The translations under genes and the position numbers were made by a program. Shown here one piece after another: positions 36,005 to 48,144 of a DNA stretch of 64,000 nt. This DNA is from Ottelia alismoides (lineage: Eukaryota > Streptophyta > Magnoliopsida > Alismatales > Hydrocharitaceae). The notes under the pieces were generated by a model, which had not been told where the DNA came from, searched no databases, and was given only the letters and a program-made list of their open reading frames with translations. Each line of letters begins with the position of its first letter. Within the stretch, counting starts at the first letter, position 1. The stretch covers positions 310,001-374,000 of the forward strand of contig JAZKJV010009322.1 of the NCBI GenBank assembly GCA_037367405.1. The letters run 5' to 3'.

Positions 36005-38076
36005 CTTGTGCCACCAATGATATATCCTCCTCTTCCATGGACTATTAAGGATTCCTCAAGTGAAAAATACCTTAAGGATAATAATAAAATGGTATCCTTT
36101 TCCGATATGCAAGGTGGGTACTTATCGTATGAAAGTGATCTAATTATGGTACGTTACCAGTTGATTACTTCTCATCATTATGAACATTTTAATATCAAAT
36201 TCAAGAACAACGAGTCTTGCATGAGATATTGTGAAATTATATCTAAATTACAAGGTATACCATTTATGGTTAACAAAGATATCTTGAATTGGATTAAAGA
36301 ACATAGGGAAATACTTGAAGAAAAGGAAATCCTTATGCCTTCATTCCTATCTGATATTCTTATACATGTTGTATATGAAAAGTTGCGAGTAGAAGTAACC
36401 TTAGCTAATAGTAAAGAACTAGTGTATACTAGACTAGTATCCATTCTAGATAAACAAATAAAACGTTCACGTTATGAAGATTTTATTATCAATCTAGCTC
36501 CTATTCTTGAGGGTTTTACTTTATGGTTCCCAACCTTTATAGACTTCAGGGGAAGAATATACCGAACTGGTTTTCTGAACTTTCATGAACGTGATTTACC
36601 TAGGAGTCTACTACTATTCTCTAGTAATATAGAAAAAGACAAAAGTATGAGTCTATTCGACGAGTTCAAATCCGTTCTTCTCAAACTTACCAATGAAAGT
36701 TATAGGTCTCTTGTTTGTGTAGCCTACGCAAATTATAAGTCACCTTCCAGTGTGAAGGGATCTTATAATTGGTTGATCGAGCATTGCTTTAGTAAATCAG
36801 ATATGTATTATTCTATTTCCCATTGGAAATCATTGAACTAGCTTCTTCAGCCAAGAATCCTTTTCTATTCATAGCTAGTGTAAATAGGTTTATAGATTAC
36901 CAGTTAAGAGGAGATCTTTCAATGGCTTCAACACCTATAAGTATGGATGCTTCATCCTCAGCTTATCAGATCATGAGTTACTTTCTACTAGATGAGGATC
37001 TAGCTCAAAGAACCCATTTGATAGGTGGAGATGGGGATACTATCCAGAATCTTTACACATCTCTGATTGATCCTCTATCTTCTTTCCTAGAAAAAGAGTT
37101 GCCCTCTCCACTTGGTTCTCTTGTTTCTTCACGTATAACAAGGAAATTAATCAAAAGTATTTCTATGCCTTTGGTTTACGGTAAAAGTAAAATGAGTTCA
37201 ACAAAAGATATTTATGCTTCAATGTATGAAATTCTGAAGAGAAGTGAGATACTAAATGTATCTTCAACTTTTTACAAATTTTGGTACTCTAAATACCCTC
37301 AGATAAAAAACCTGATGGAAATAATCAACTTAGGAGGATGGTTTGCCGCTACTCTTAATCATCCCGTTTCCTATCACACTCATTACTTCCAATCAATCCA
37401 AGATTATATGAAGACTGAATCGGTCCAAGTTTGGGTATTTGATAGGAGCAAAAATAAACGCAAAAAGATAACTCTATCTTTGCCTATATCCACTAGGGAC
37501 CGTACTAAGACACAAAGATCGTGCTTTGCCAATTTCATTCACCAGAAGGATGCTTCAATAGCTCTCTTTATAATTGATAATTTTTATAATTCAAGATTAT
37601 ATACAGTCCATGATAACTTCATAGTTAATCCTAATCAAGCAAAAGGAATTAACAAATGTTTTAGTAATGCAATCCAATCACTTGGGGGTCCTGTTTCTCA
37701 AGTTCATCATTTTCTTTTCAATAACATTATTATTCATTCTAGACATTGTTCAGAACAACTATTCTCATCAGAAATTTATCCTTTGAGGACTTCACTTCCT
37801 AGCAATGAAAAACTTTTGAAGACTTTAAATTCTAATGAAGACTCTTTTCTCCCTTTATTAGAAGGAGCACTCAAAGATCTTCAACCTAAAGATCCCAAAA
37901 CAAAAGAAAAAATAAATTGGGATAAGAAGGTTGAAATGCTACTTGAATCATATAATTCATATATTAGATCGCTCAACTACGAGGGAAGTGAATATGTAGG
38001 TTATACTACTAAATATAAAGCTTTCCTAGAGAAGCTGAATAATAAAGATTCAATCAACTTTGCTCTTCACCCCTAA
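35987..38076 (+). pseudogene. Mitochondrial-plasmid-type RNA polymerase, catalytic half
   Basis: This is the catalytic part of a T7-like RNA polymerase. The polymerase match starts at about 36005 (LVPPMIYPPLPW). The first frame runs to 36841 and contains DFRGRIYRTG at 36542-36571. A one-base shift near 36810-36823 moves to the second frame, which ends at 38076. That frame holds motif A, PISMDASSSAYQIM, with the metal-binding Asp at 36946-36948. It also holds motif B, RKLIKSISMPLVYGKSK (37141-37191, with Arg, Lys and Tyr-Gly kept), and motif C, VHDNFIVNP, with the second Asp at 37612-37614. Together with the N-terminal half the total is about 985 codons, near the usual size of plasmid polymerases. 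All catalytic residues remain although the gene is broken. The absence of TAG/TGA speckling inside it contrasts with A2 gag. Confidence 0.85.
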
Positions 38077-38395
38077 TAGTATGTTGTTAGCTCTAAATCC
38101 ATAAGACTAGTTAACCATGAATGAATGTGGGAATCTTTCTCAATCATCTGTTAAGATTTCAGCTATTCAAGCTTTCCTCTACCCCACTTTAAAGTTATTT
38201 TTAAACTCTACCCAGCATTATAGGTATGTGAACAGCTCGAATCCCCGACCCGAGCCATTCACCTACCCTGCCTCTAGTGGGTGTGGAAGTGCTAGCCTCA
38301 GATGGCCTACCCCTCCTCCCTAGCCAGCATTCAATGTCATTTCAATCCCTTTCAATCCCCGTCAATCCCCGTCAACCCTCGTCTTTCAATGAATG

Positions 38396-41300
38396 AATGT
38401 ATGACCTAAACATTAATAAAGGAAAAATATCAAAAATAATACTAACTTGTAAAATTGTCCAGTAAAACCCAAATCCAAGTTTGAGACTACAAACCTTAAA
38501 ATGTGCATATATCTCTCATACAATGTCCGTTTTAGGTCCGTTGTGATGCTGCCACAAGACCTTGACCATGGGAACTGCCCATTTGCGTCTGGTCTGAGCT
38601 GGTGTTCTCTTTGATCGACGATCCGTACCGGCCTCTCTTCGTCAGTCTGATTGGGCTGAATATCCGGAACCTCATGCGCTTGGACCGGAGGTTGTGGAGA
38701 TTACTAGTGAAGAAGGTGGGAGTGAAGTAGGGGGTACTCTCTTTTAAAGTAATATACATTTAAAGACCTTCAAAACAAGACTAATTTCATAAAAATCGAA
38801 GTTCGTATGTGAAACTTGGTTTTGGGCCCCTATTGTATATTGTACATATTGACTAAAATACCCTTCATTTTATCTTTTTATTTTTCTTAATTATTAGAAA
38901 TACAAAAAATAGATTAAGTTGTAAATATTTCTTTCATATTTTCTCTACTTTTATTTTAATTTTTCTCTTATTTAAAAATAACAAAAAATCTGCAAAAGAT
39001 AAAAATGTGGTATTTTATATCTATAAGGTACCACCCAATAAGTACACTTTGTACATATGATTTCTTTTGATTTTCAGTTCTTTACAAAAGTTGTAGATCT
39101 CATCGAGAAGAGCAACTTTTGTGTTGACCACTTTTTTGATTTGAACCCTTTTATTATTTCTTTTTTTATTTTCTTTACATTTAATTTTTTATTTTTCGAG
39201 GTGCGACACGCGGCACCTCCTGGAGCCGCCACGTGTCACCTTTTTAATTAATTTATTAATTTTGTATTTTATTATATTTTATTTATTTTTTCTATTTTTT
39301 AGTTATTTAATTATTTATTTATATTTATTTATTTATTTATTTTCGTTTATTTATATTCCCTTGATTAATTTTAATAGCCTACTTATTTACATTATTTATT
39401 TTTTTATATTTTCCCCCTTTTACTTCTTCTTTACTTGTTTCCCACTCCAAGTTTCCACTTCCTCTACCATTCCTCCGCTTCTTTTCTAACTCCCTCCTCC
39501 TCCTCTTTATTCTCTTCTCCTTAGTCATTTTTCATCATCCGCCGTTTCGAGAGAATAAAGGTCGAGCCCCTTAACCTTCAGGTGACAACTATAGGAGATG
39601 AGTTGAGTGATGACAACCTCAAAGGTGAGATCCATGGCATCAACATTGTCGTGTCACAAGCTCCCAATCGGGCTCGCTCAACTGCGCAGCGCATCCGCCA
39701 CACCGCTCGAGGCGACGATCGGAGTTGCAGCATAGCTCATCCAAAATCTGGCGAACCACAGTTAAATCATCTATCTTCACTTTGTCATCTTTTTATTTTT
39801 TATAATTTAACATTATTTTTTTATTATATTGACCATCTTCATTTTTCTGACCACATCCAAATCACAAACATCATAACAACATCACCACCACCTAATTACA
39901 TTTTTTATTTTTTTATTATTACATCATCATCTTTATCATACATCACCACCACCCCCTCTTCATTCTGCATTTTTATTCCCTGAGAAAAAATAAAAAAACA
40001 AACAAAAGGTGCAGCTCGTCCGTGCTCCAGCAGTCGTCCTCAACACCTCAACCCACCACAGCTTGCCACCCGCAGGTCGCGGCCCTCCTCCGCCGCCAGC
40101 GCGGCCTCCGCCGTCTCCAGCCACGAGGTGGTTGCACTCTGCACCCCCTCCAATCGCTAGGAGCCGACCTCGACGTCCAACGCCGACCAGCGGCACACCA
40201 ACCGCGTGCGACGCCACCGCTGACCTGGATCACACGGGCGTGGCGTTCTCCAGCATCCAACTCCAGCTCTTACGGCTGCCCCCAACGGCTAGCCGCAGGT
40301 CGCACCCCGCTCGCTCCACAACCAACCGTGCGGTGCCACACCCCACCACAGATCACCACCCTTCGCAAGATCGTCGCTCCAGCAGTCGCGGGTGCCCACC
40401 GTTATTGTGCCTCGTTGCACCTGCCAGCGCCACCTGGTCAAGCGACATTCAGGTGCGTCGTCTGCTTCCCACCACACGCTGCACACAGGCGACGGCATCG
40501 CCATCCTCGCATCACCCCTTCGCTGCACCTGCCGCGTCACTTCCCCTCCGCGGTCGTGATCTGCGCGCGAGGCTGCCTAGCAGCCGCCGAGATGACACCG
40601 CCTCCTCGCCTGCACGCCGCTCCGCCCTGCGGCCAGCGTTGCCTTGCACGCCTCCGCTGTTGCCCTAGCGTGTGTGGGTCCTGTGTTGGGAATCCACGTT
40701 TGCATCGAAGGTTCATTACACCTTTTTGATTTATTTTTTTTGAAAATATTGCATAGTTACCCCTTGAGTTTCCGTAATTACAAAAGTGCCCTAGGCAATA
40801 TTTTTTCTGTTTCCTGTATTGCAAAAATACCCCTGACTTCGCATGATAATTTTGACATATTTATTGCATCATTTATTTTAATGAAAAATAGCACGTTGTT
40901 GAGTAACTAATTTTTATCATTTGGATATTTATTTGCATTTTTGGGAGCATTGTATAATTTAATAAAAATCAGACTTTGAAATTCAGTGTTATTTTGCCCA
41001 TATAAGCTCTGAAATTCGTAAATACATATTTCTTGCTCCAAAAATTGTCAAAAAATTATAAATGATGCTACTAAGTGCTCTCTAATTATATCTAAATTTC
41101 ATCTAAAATGGAGTTGTCTTGTGCATAAATAAAATAGTTGAGTGATTTCTGTAATTGATTTATAATTAAATCCACGAATATCATTTTTGTGAAATTTCAA
41201 CTCTCGTGGATTGTTCATTAAAATAACTATTTGAGCTAATTTTGCTTCGAGAAAAATTGATTTTGTGGATTAATTAAGAATTAAATACTCACATTCGCCT

Positions 41301-41885
41301 TGTTTTAAGTAAAATATTCATAAAAAGTCATATGTTACCAGAAAATTCCAATATTTGTATTGTAGCTTTATTTCATCATATTTCACTTCCAGTAAAAAAT
41401 TCATAATTTTTACATTCTATTTGCATGAGAAATTGCATAAAAACTTAAATAGTTCGCATTTTTCATTGTTGCGTTTTAAATCCAAAAATTCCCAAAAAAA
41501 TACAATTTGTATTCATCATTGGATTAGGATTATAGGAAAATATAACTTGGTAGATTGACTTAATTTCAAATTAAAATTAATTTAGCTATGTTTTGTTTTT
41601 TCATATTAACCTAATTCGTCTGCATTTTGACATTTGTATTTTTATTGCATAAAAAAATTACAAAAAAAATCTCGCTTGGAAAACTATGAGCTAGTTCGTG
41701 TAACTTTATCCGAAGTTGTTCCTTTTCCTCCTTGAGTCGACCCTGAGGCTTGCATAGGTTAAAAATACATAAAATCGTGCATTCATTAATTCATTGATTC
41801 ATCGATTCGTGCGGTTAAAATTTTGATCAATCCTGATTGTCCGACTACAACACGACACACATCTAATTAACAAGGGCGATTTTCT
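38396..41885 (+). repeat. LTR-like sequence of a diverged subfamily
   Basis: The block at 38750-38860 (GGGCCCCTATTGTATATTG) parallels 19440-19500 and 61450-61510 of family B, and 39050-39240 (GTAGATCTCATCGAGAAG, then a T-rich tract and a CCACGTGTCACC block) parallels 62390-62590. It therefore looks like a plus-strand family B-like LTR. The core at 40000-40690 is strongly GC-rich. The possible end near 41870-41890 precedes GGGCGATTTTCTGGATC, which may be a highly decayed primer-binding site. Its start could not be placed. Confidence 0.4.
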
Positions 41886-43570
41886 GGATCAATCAGTCAT
41901 ATATATATATATATATATATTAAATATATACTTTAGCCATAACTCGTACTTTGTGTGTCAATAACATGGTTATTATTTATAAAACATGAATAAAAATTTT
42001 TGCAAAAAAAATATTTTTGTACATATTTTGTAAAAATATTTGTAAAAATGTTTTGTTTTCAAAAGATTTGTAAATTATTTTTTGTAACAAAATTATGTAT
42101 CTAGTACAAAATTTTTTGAAAACTATGTGAAAATAAAAAGTTTGCAAAAACAGTTTGAAAAAAAACTATATGTGTAAACTATTTTGCAAAACTATTTTGC
42201 CACAGAAATGAATAAGTAAGGGATATAAAAACTATTTGTATCTAAGTTTCATAAAAATAAAACCCATACTATAAACCTTTGTAAAAATCTTTCCTTATTT
42301 TTCAAAATACCTAAAAATTTGAAAAATCCAGATTTTCATATAAATTTGCATATTTTGAAAAATTTTCCACAAAAAGAGTGTTGTATATACTTGCATGAGC
42401 CTTCTTCAGAATCATGGTTGATATTTAAACTAGTCTAGAATTAAATTGAAGAATGGAGCTTGGTTAAGATCTTAATCCACTTAACTTCAGAGGAACCTTA
42501 TAGGAGTTGGGGTTAAGACTTTTCATGTCCATAGTGACTTAATTCTTTGAGTCCACCAGGCTATGTTCACATGTCATCTTGATGAGCCTAAGTAGAACAC
42601 TTAACAACGCATGCATGACTCTCAATTACAATGGCTTGACTTGGACATGCACCTTACACGTAGCTCAACACGGATGAGGTGGTAAGGAGGCATAATCCTT
42701 TGGCTTGGAGTAGCATATGAGGGTAGTATAGCTAGCCGGAACCTCTCATCTTCCTCTAAGAGGGATGTGCACCTCAACCTGGTCTAGTGGCATTGAGGTC
42801 TAAAGACAGGAGACGGTGGATTGCAATAATGCTTCAAAAGAGGATAGTGTACTGGCTCAAGAAGAAAAACTTCTTATGTATATGTTGCACCATGTAGATA
42901 TGTTGTACATATGCACATAAAAAATGCAAAAATTAAGAAAAACTCCAAAAAAGGGGACATGCCTGATTGAAAATAAAATGATTGTCGGAGTGTATATAGT
43001 GAATAAGCAAAGCTTATGTATTCCACAGTCTCATCTCATGGAAGCTTGCTTTTGGAGACATACCTACACTGGTTAAGCTCCAAAGGATACGTGGCTACAC
43101 TAGTCATGTTCCATTCTCTTCTTTCCCCCTCTTCATAGGCCGGTTGTACTTGAACTTAGAAGGGAATACCCCGCTCCTCGAGGTAAGACTTGCTAGATTG
43201 GGGTATTAGAGTTACCTTGTTGAGGGAGGCTGTTTCTTTGCCATTTCTGGGGTAGGGAGCTACATATCACTTACACAGTATAAGGAAAGATTCATAGTCA
43301 TTAGAGTTTGCATTTGTAGATTTGTTCTAACCTGGTTATTAAGGAGTCCTGACCATAGAACTATGGAACTTGGAAGTAGTTGAGTCTTAAACCTATTTCC
43401 CAATAAGGTTCCGCCAAACTAATAACCCAAAGGTCTGACTGAGCTCCATACTCCAATTTAATGAAGATAATTTAATAATCAACTTTGATTCTTTCTCTTT
43501 TCTTCTTATTTTCACTTCTTTTTCAAATAAGTGTTTGCTAAGGGACTAGCAAAGGTAAAGTATAAGTTGA
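41886..43570 (+). mobile_element. Region leading to the A2 3' LTR
   Basis: There is no gene. An (AT)n run lies at 41898-41922, followed by AT-rich text with many AAAAATTT-type words to 42370. From 42380 the sequence is less biased. The last 60 bp contain GCTAAGGGACTAGCAAAGGTAAAG followed by TATAAGTTGA before the LTR, the arrangement seen before the 3' LTR in Athila-type elements, although the polypurine tract itself has lost its G run. Confidence 0.45.
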
Positions 43571-46500
43571 TGATGAATCTATGATTCTCATTCTTTATTA
43601 TTTTATTTTAGCTTTAGCTTTAAGCAAAACTACCTATAATTATATGTAAATACAATAATTTATCATTGTATATGTCTTTATTAATAATATATAATTAACA
43701 AATATTTTCCGAAAATAAAAGAATAAAGAGAAAAGAAAAAGAAAGATGTATTTAGAATAAATACAGCTTGACCCAAATCCCAAAGAGAAGGTCTAACCTC
43801 GACCTGATTGATAAATAATAATAATAAAAAGTTGAGAGAGATAGGGCACAATGTATATTGCACATATACAAATAAATATTCATATTCATTTTACATTATG
43901 TAAACACCATATTATTTTAGAATACTTGTATATTTCCCTAATAATGAAATAAAAATAAAATAAATGCTAGGTGACACAAAATAAAAATAAAAATAAAAAT
44001 AAAATCTAAAGTTCATTGTACAATGGCCACATGTATATATAATATATATAAAACCTATTTATTTTATACCCTAATTAATTTATAAAAATCAAATAAAATT
44101 ATTTTATATCCCTAAAATTATTTTGCAAATAAATAAAATATAAAATAAAATTTATTTTCGTAAAAATAATAAAATAAAAATACTTGTATATAATACATGT
44201 GTATATTATACCTATACATAATACTATATAATGTATATTCCCTTAATAAAGTAATTTATAAACATAATTAAAAAATCACAGAAAATAGTTTATAAAATAA
44301 TAAACATTTTTTATTTTATTCGTTTTATATTTTAAAATCATTTAATATTTCATATTTAATATACTTTTATTTTGTAAATCATGAATTCTGGTTCGTCCAT
44401 GTCAGAATGTTGACCCCGATCAACCTTCTCCCTCAATTGGGTCGACCCGACTTCTTTTTGTCAGAGTCTGTTTCTCTGATTTTCCCGGTCAAACCTGACA
44501 TTCATTCTCCTTGATTTAACCGCCTGAATGCGCTCCTAGGATATGTGATCCTCACAGATCCCTAGGTGCAGCCGGATCACCTTAGGGTTTCACGCTTCCC
44601 TTTGATCTTTCTAGGCCCTCGGGCATCCCTATATAATGTTCTCTCCGCCTCCCGAGCTCCGGAGCTCGTTCCTCACCACCCTGTTGCCCCTAGTTACCTC
44701 CAACTGAGTGACAACTTCTTGAAGACACCTTCGGAGCTCTGTTTGGTGGACTGTTGAGCGACGCTCTGCTCGTGGACGGAGCTCTCCGTCGCGACAAGCC
44801 TCCCGGCCTTCCGCAGCTTAGTTGAGGTTACAACCTCGTCATCTGCCTCGCCTGATGTTCCTGAGTTCATCAACAATTGCAGGTACCCCTTATCTAACCT
44901 CCATTCCGCATTTCCTTTCATTTCAGTTCACTTTCACCGCCGCCTATTCGTCATCTCTGATCACCGGGTCTGGAGTAATATCTTGCTCGGCTTCCCTTAC
45001 TGATCGACATGCCAACTCACCCATCACCCTCTAGCATGACATGATCACCTTAGGCTTGACATTACGGTCGAGATTTAGATCCGACTTCCATCTCCCATGT
45101 ACGTCGGAGGTTAGACCCGCTCCCCCCATCGCTTCTTTTACTCATCTAAGCATTAATGTGGCCGGAGCTACACCTCCGAGTCTGCCTTCCATTTGCAGGT
45201 ACCCTCGCGAGTGCATACACCTGATTCGAGCTTCATTTTGGGTGGTGGAGCTCCACCATACCAATCATCCGTCCATCCACCAGAGCCGCCCACTCGACGC
45301 GGAACCCTTCCATGACTGTGTTCGACCCTTTAGCTTCTTCATCAGAGAAGCGGATCTCCCTCCATGCTCGGTTGTAGTTCGCCCGAGCCTTGTTCTTCCA
45401 GCCACCTCCTTAGCCGTCCGATCAGGAGCTCAGTCCAAGATTTGATCAGAACCGTACTAGCATGCCTTATTCCAAACGGCCTGATCAAATTTGTGGGTGA
45501 ATCAGAGTTGCACGCCACCGCCAGATTTATCAGTCGTTAGATCCGTACTAGCATAGAAGAGTTGAGCCGCACGTCCCCGACCACATCAGGGCCATCAAAT
45601 CCTTTTCCAGGAGATTATCAGAGCCGTTAGAGATCCCACGAGGGAGGCACGTGCTTCAAGGGGTCTTGCGCGTCTTTTCCTGTTGTTTTCCTTATTTAGC
45701 TTTAGTCCAATAAATATAATGTGTAGTTAAGAATATTTGCAGCAAGGACCCTCTAGTTTTTTTGTATTTGAACTTCAGTTTGATCGAGTCAAAGTCACGT
45801 GCGTACGCACGCTTATTTTGGGTTATTTGCATATCTTACCTCGAACTTTTTTATGTTTATGGAATGACGTTATGTTTTGGTATTTGCATGTATGCCCTGT
45901 GAGTTGTGGATCACGTGTTGCATGTGAACTTTCTGGACAAATTGCATCTTTGGTCCCCTGAACTTCTATCGCTTATTATGCTGTGAACCTAGAACTAAAA
46001 ATAATTGTGACTAGGTCCCTATTGTATTATTTTAAATTCTTGCCTTTTATTTGATGCAATATATATTAAATCAACCCTAAAAATTTTCTAAAAATTACTT
46101 GTAGCTCCTGCTAGCATGTATTCTTTGCGGTGATTTTTAGTTATTGATTTATGTGCATTTTAGTTCATTAAAAACTCAAAACCTCTAAAAAGTGTCTTAT
46201 TTGTTTTAAGAAAATTATAAAAATTCGAAAAAATGACTAAGAATTCCATAAAATTTTGTGTAGTTGTCTTTTATTGCCTTTGACTTCTAATATTAATTTT
46301 GTTCGAAAGTACCTTATAAAAATTATAAAAATTACAAAACACTAAAAAACTTATAGAAATTGTATAAAATTGTAGAAAATCCAAAAATATTGCTTTCAGT
46401 CTCTGTTTGTAGATATTTCCTTAAATTTTATCATAAAAATACCATCCAAGCATTTTTGCCATTATAAGTATTTTTAACATGCAGATCACTCCTAGCTGTG

Positions 46501-46961
46501 CACTGTTTACTATTTTTGCCACTGATTTGATTTTTAGAAAATCCTAAAAACATTTAAAAATCCTAAATAAATTCCAAACCAGTATAAACATATAAAAATC
46601 AAAAAATATTTTTATTATAATTTTTTGATTATTTTTGACATATCAGAAAAATACAAAAAGAGTGTGTGTAAGTACTTTCATTTCTTGTGCTTATTGCCTT
46701 TATTTGAAAATTAAAAATTTGCAAAAATTAAAAACAACTAAAAATATTATGTTTCTTGAAATTGCACTACTTTGTTCTTTAATTGTGCTCCTTGTTTTCG
46801 ACCTTGGTCGCTATACCAGCTAAATAAAATAGTGAAGCCACTTACATTGATTGCCTTATTTTAGAGTGGTTTGATTTTCTTGTTGATCGATTTGATTGAT
46901 TGAGGATAACGACACTTGACTCATTTATTCAACCTTAGTCGATCATAAAATCATGTCGTCA
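43571..46961 (+). repeat. A2 3' LTR
   Basis: The 3,391-bp LTR starts TGATGAATCTATG and ends TGTCGTCA. It parallels 21598-25002 throughout, including the AT-rich arms, the GC-rich core at 44400-45660 and the GGTCGCTATACC block near the end. It is followed by CATGT and then family B LTR sequence. Confidence 0.85.
44629..44637 (+). promoter_or_regulatory. Candidate TATA box, A2 3' LTR
   Basis: CTATATAAT lies at the edge of the GC-rich core and is followed by a stretch conserved with the 5' LTR (GTTCTCTCCGCCTCCCGAGC). Transcription from here would run rightward into B3 sequence. Motif prediction only. Confidence 0.5.
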
Positions 46962-48124
46962 CATGTCTACCTTTTTATTTAGCCATTTTATTGCATTTTC
47001 CATTTCGTAAAAGTCAAATAGGAGCCCTTTAAACCCTGTTTACATAAAGAAACCCAAAGATTATAGAATAAATTTAAAATTTCAAAAAAATAGTATTAAT
47101 ATATTGTTATATATTCTATCTCCAGAATAATAACCACAAAAATAAAAAAAACTAAAAATGATAAAACCCTAAAAGAATATAAAAATCTGCAAAAATTCCT
47201 TAAAAACAAAAAATATTTTTTATTTCATATTTTTTCTCTGTATTATATAATATATATTAAAAATAGTTTTTGAAAATTTTTTAATTTTTATCTAATTTTA
47301 ATACCCAAAATAATCCAACCTATATATTGTACTCAATATTTTGATATTTTTAATAGATTAAAAATGCATAAAAATTAGTAACAATTCTCCAAAAAACACA
47401 AAAAATATAGACAAATATCTAAAATACAAATAAATTTTATTTTCTGACTTTTAAGTATATTTGTATATATTTGAAATTAGAAAATCCTATATTATATATA
47501 TTGATACTTATATGCATATTATTATTACTTAAAAATATATCAATTATATTTAAAAACCTTAAAAAATAAAAGATTATTCGTTTATATATTTATATATGTA
47601 TATTTATTATATATATTATATATATATTTATAATATTTATACTAATAATATTACTACATATAAATATATATTATATCTTTAAAAATCAAAAAAGAAATTA
47701 AATATATGCAAAATAACAAAGAAAATAAAATTTACAAATTTTAAAATATCTAAATATAAACAATTAAAAATCCATACAAAATAAATATAATTTAAAATCC
47801 AAAAAAAAAAATAACTGAAAAAGATATAAAAATAATTCTTAATGATTTTAATTAATTAATAATAAGTATACATACCCACATGCTCTAAGTGGTTCAACCA
47901 TACACTTTCTTTATGTACACATTTATTTGTATTGTATAATAAATTTTACCCCGCATTTTATTCATTGTTTAATCTATATCGTGGGTTGATTGATGATCTG
48001 TATAGTTCATTTGGGTTTTGAGAGTTGAGAGAGGCATCGATACAGTTGTTTTCGGATCCGACTTATCGGACACGACATGCCCTCTAAGATCGAACGTTAG
48101 GATCTTGACTCAACTGTATTATCA
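46962..48124 (+). repeat. B3 5' LTR, part 3 of 3
   Basis: Family B LTR sequence resumes after A2 and ends GTATTATCA at 48124. Its last 180 bp parallel, inverted, 6250-6430 of the solo LTR. With parts 1 and 2 the LTR totals about 3.9 kb. The interior is extremely AT-rich (47080-47880). Confidence 0.7.
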
Positions 48125-48126
48125 AA

Positions 48127-48144
48127 TGGCGTCATTGTCAGGGA
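48127..48144 (+). other. B3 primer-binding site
   Basis: TGGCGTCATTGTCAGGGA lies 2 nt after the LTR end. It differs from the recalled tRNA-Asp complement at four positions, all C-to-T or G-to-A changes in CG or CCG contexts of that sequence. Confidence 0.7.

Larger units (their letters stand above)
34291..38395 (+). other. Mitochondrial DNA block in nuclear repeats (NUMT)
   Basis: This 4.1-kb block differs in character from its surroundings. It contains a mitochondrial-plasmid-type RNA polymerase gene, and 35240-36000 and 38110-38390 read like plant mitochondrial spacer (about half GC, unlike the nearby AT-rich LTR arms). The left junction lies between about 34270 and 34350 and the right between about 38330 and 38400; neither is sharp by eye. 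The right end has short tandem CCCCGTCAATC-like repeats (38338-38385). It is placed between pol and the 3' LTR of A2. Alternatives are direct integration of a linear mitochondrial plasmid, or a chimeric assembly. Confidence 0.7.
21598..46961 (+). mobile_element. 25.4-kb family A Ty3/gypsy element A2 with nested cargo
   Basis: Two similar direct LTRs (21598-25002 and 43571-46961) flank, in order, a primer-binding site, leader, gag, protease, RT, RNase H, integrase, a post-pol region, a mitochondrial DNA block and LTR-like sequence. Flanks GATGT (21593-21597) and CATGT (46962-46966) agree at four of five bases and are taken as a decayed target duplication. Family B LTR sequence is present on both sides, as expected if A2 inserted into B3. 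All coding domains are broken. The length reflects later insertions between pol and the 3' LTR as well as long LTRs. Confidence 0.8.

Noticed and set aside
40009..40729. Two overlapping plus-strand ORFs of 219 and 235 codons
   Set aside because: They lie in a GC-rich LTR core, overlap each other and minus-strand ORFs, are Pro/Arg/Ala/Ser-rich and show no domain. Long ORFs are expected from GC-rich sequence.
32881..43570. Envelope-like gene after pol in A2
   Set aside because: Some Athila-type elements carry one, but no reading frame with a signal peptide and C-terminal membrane segment was found; the only sizeable frames are the RNA polymerase.
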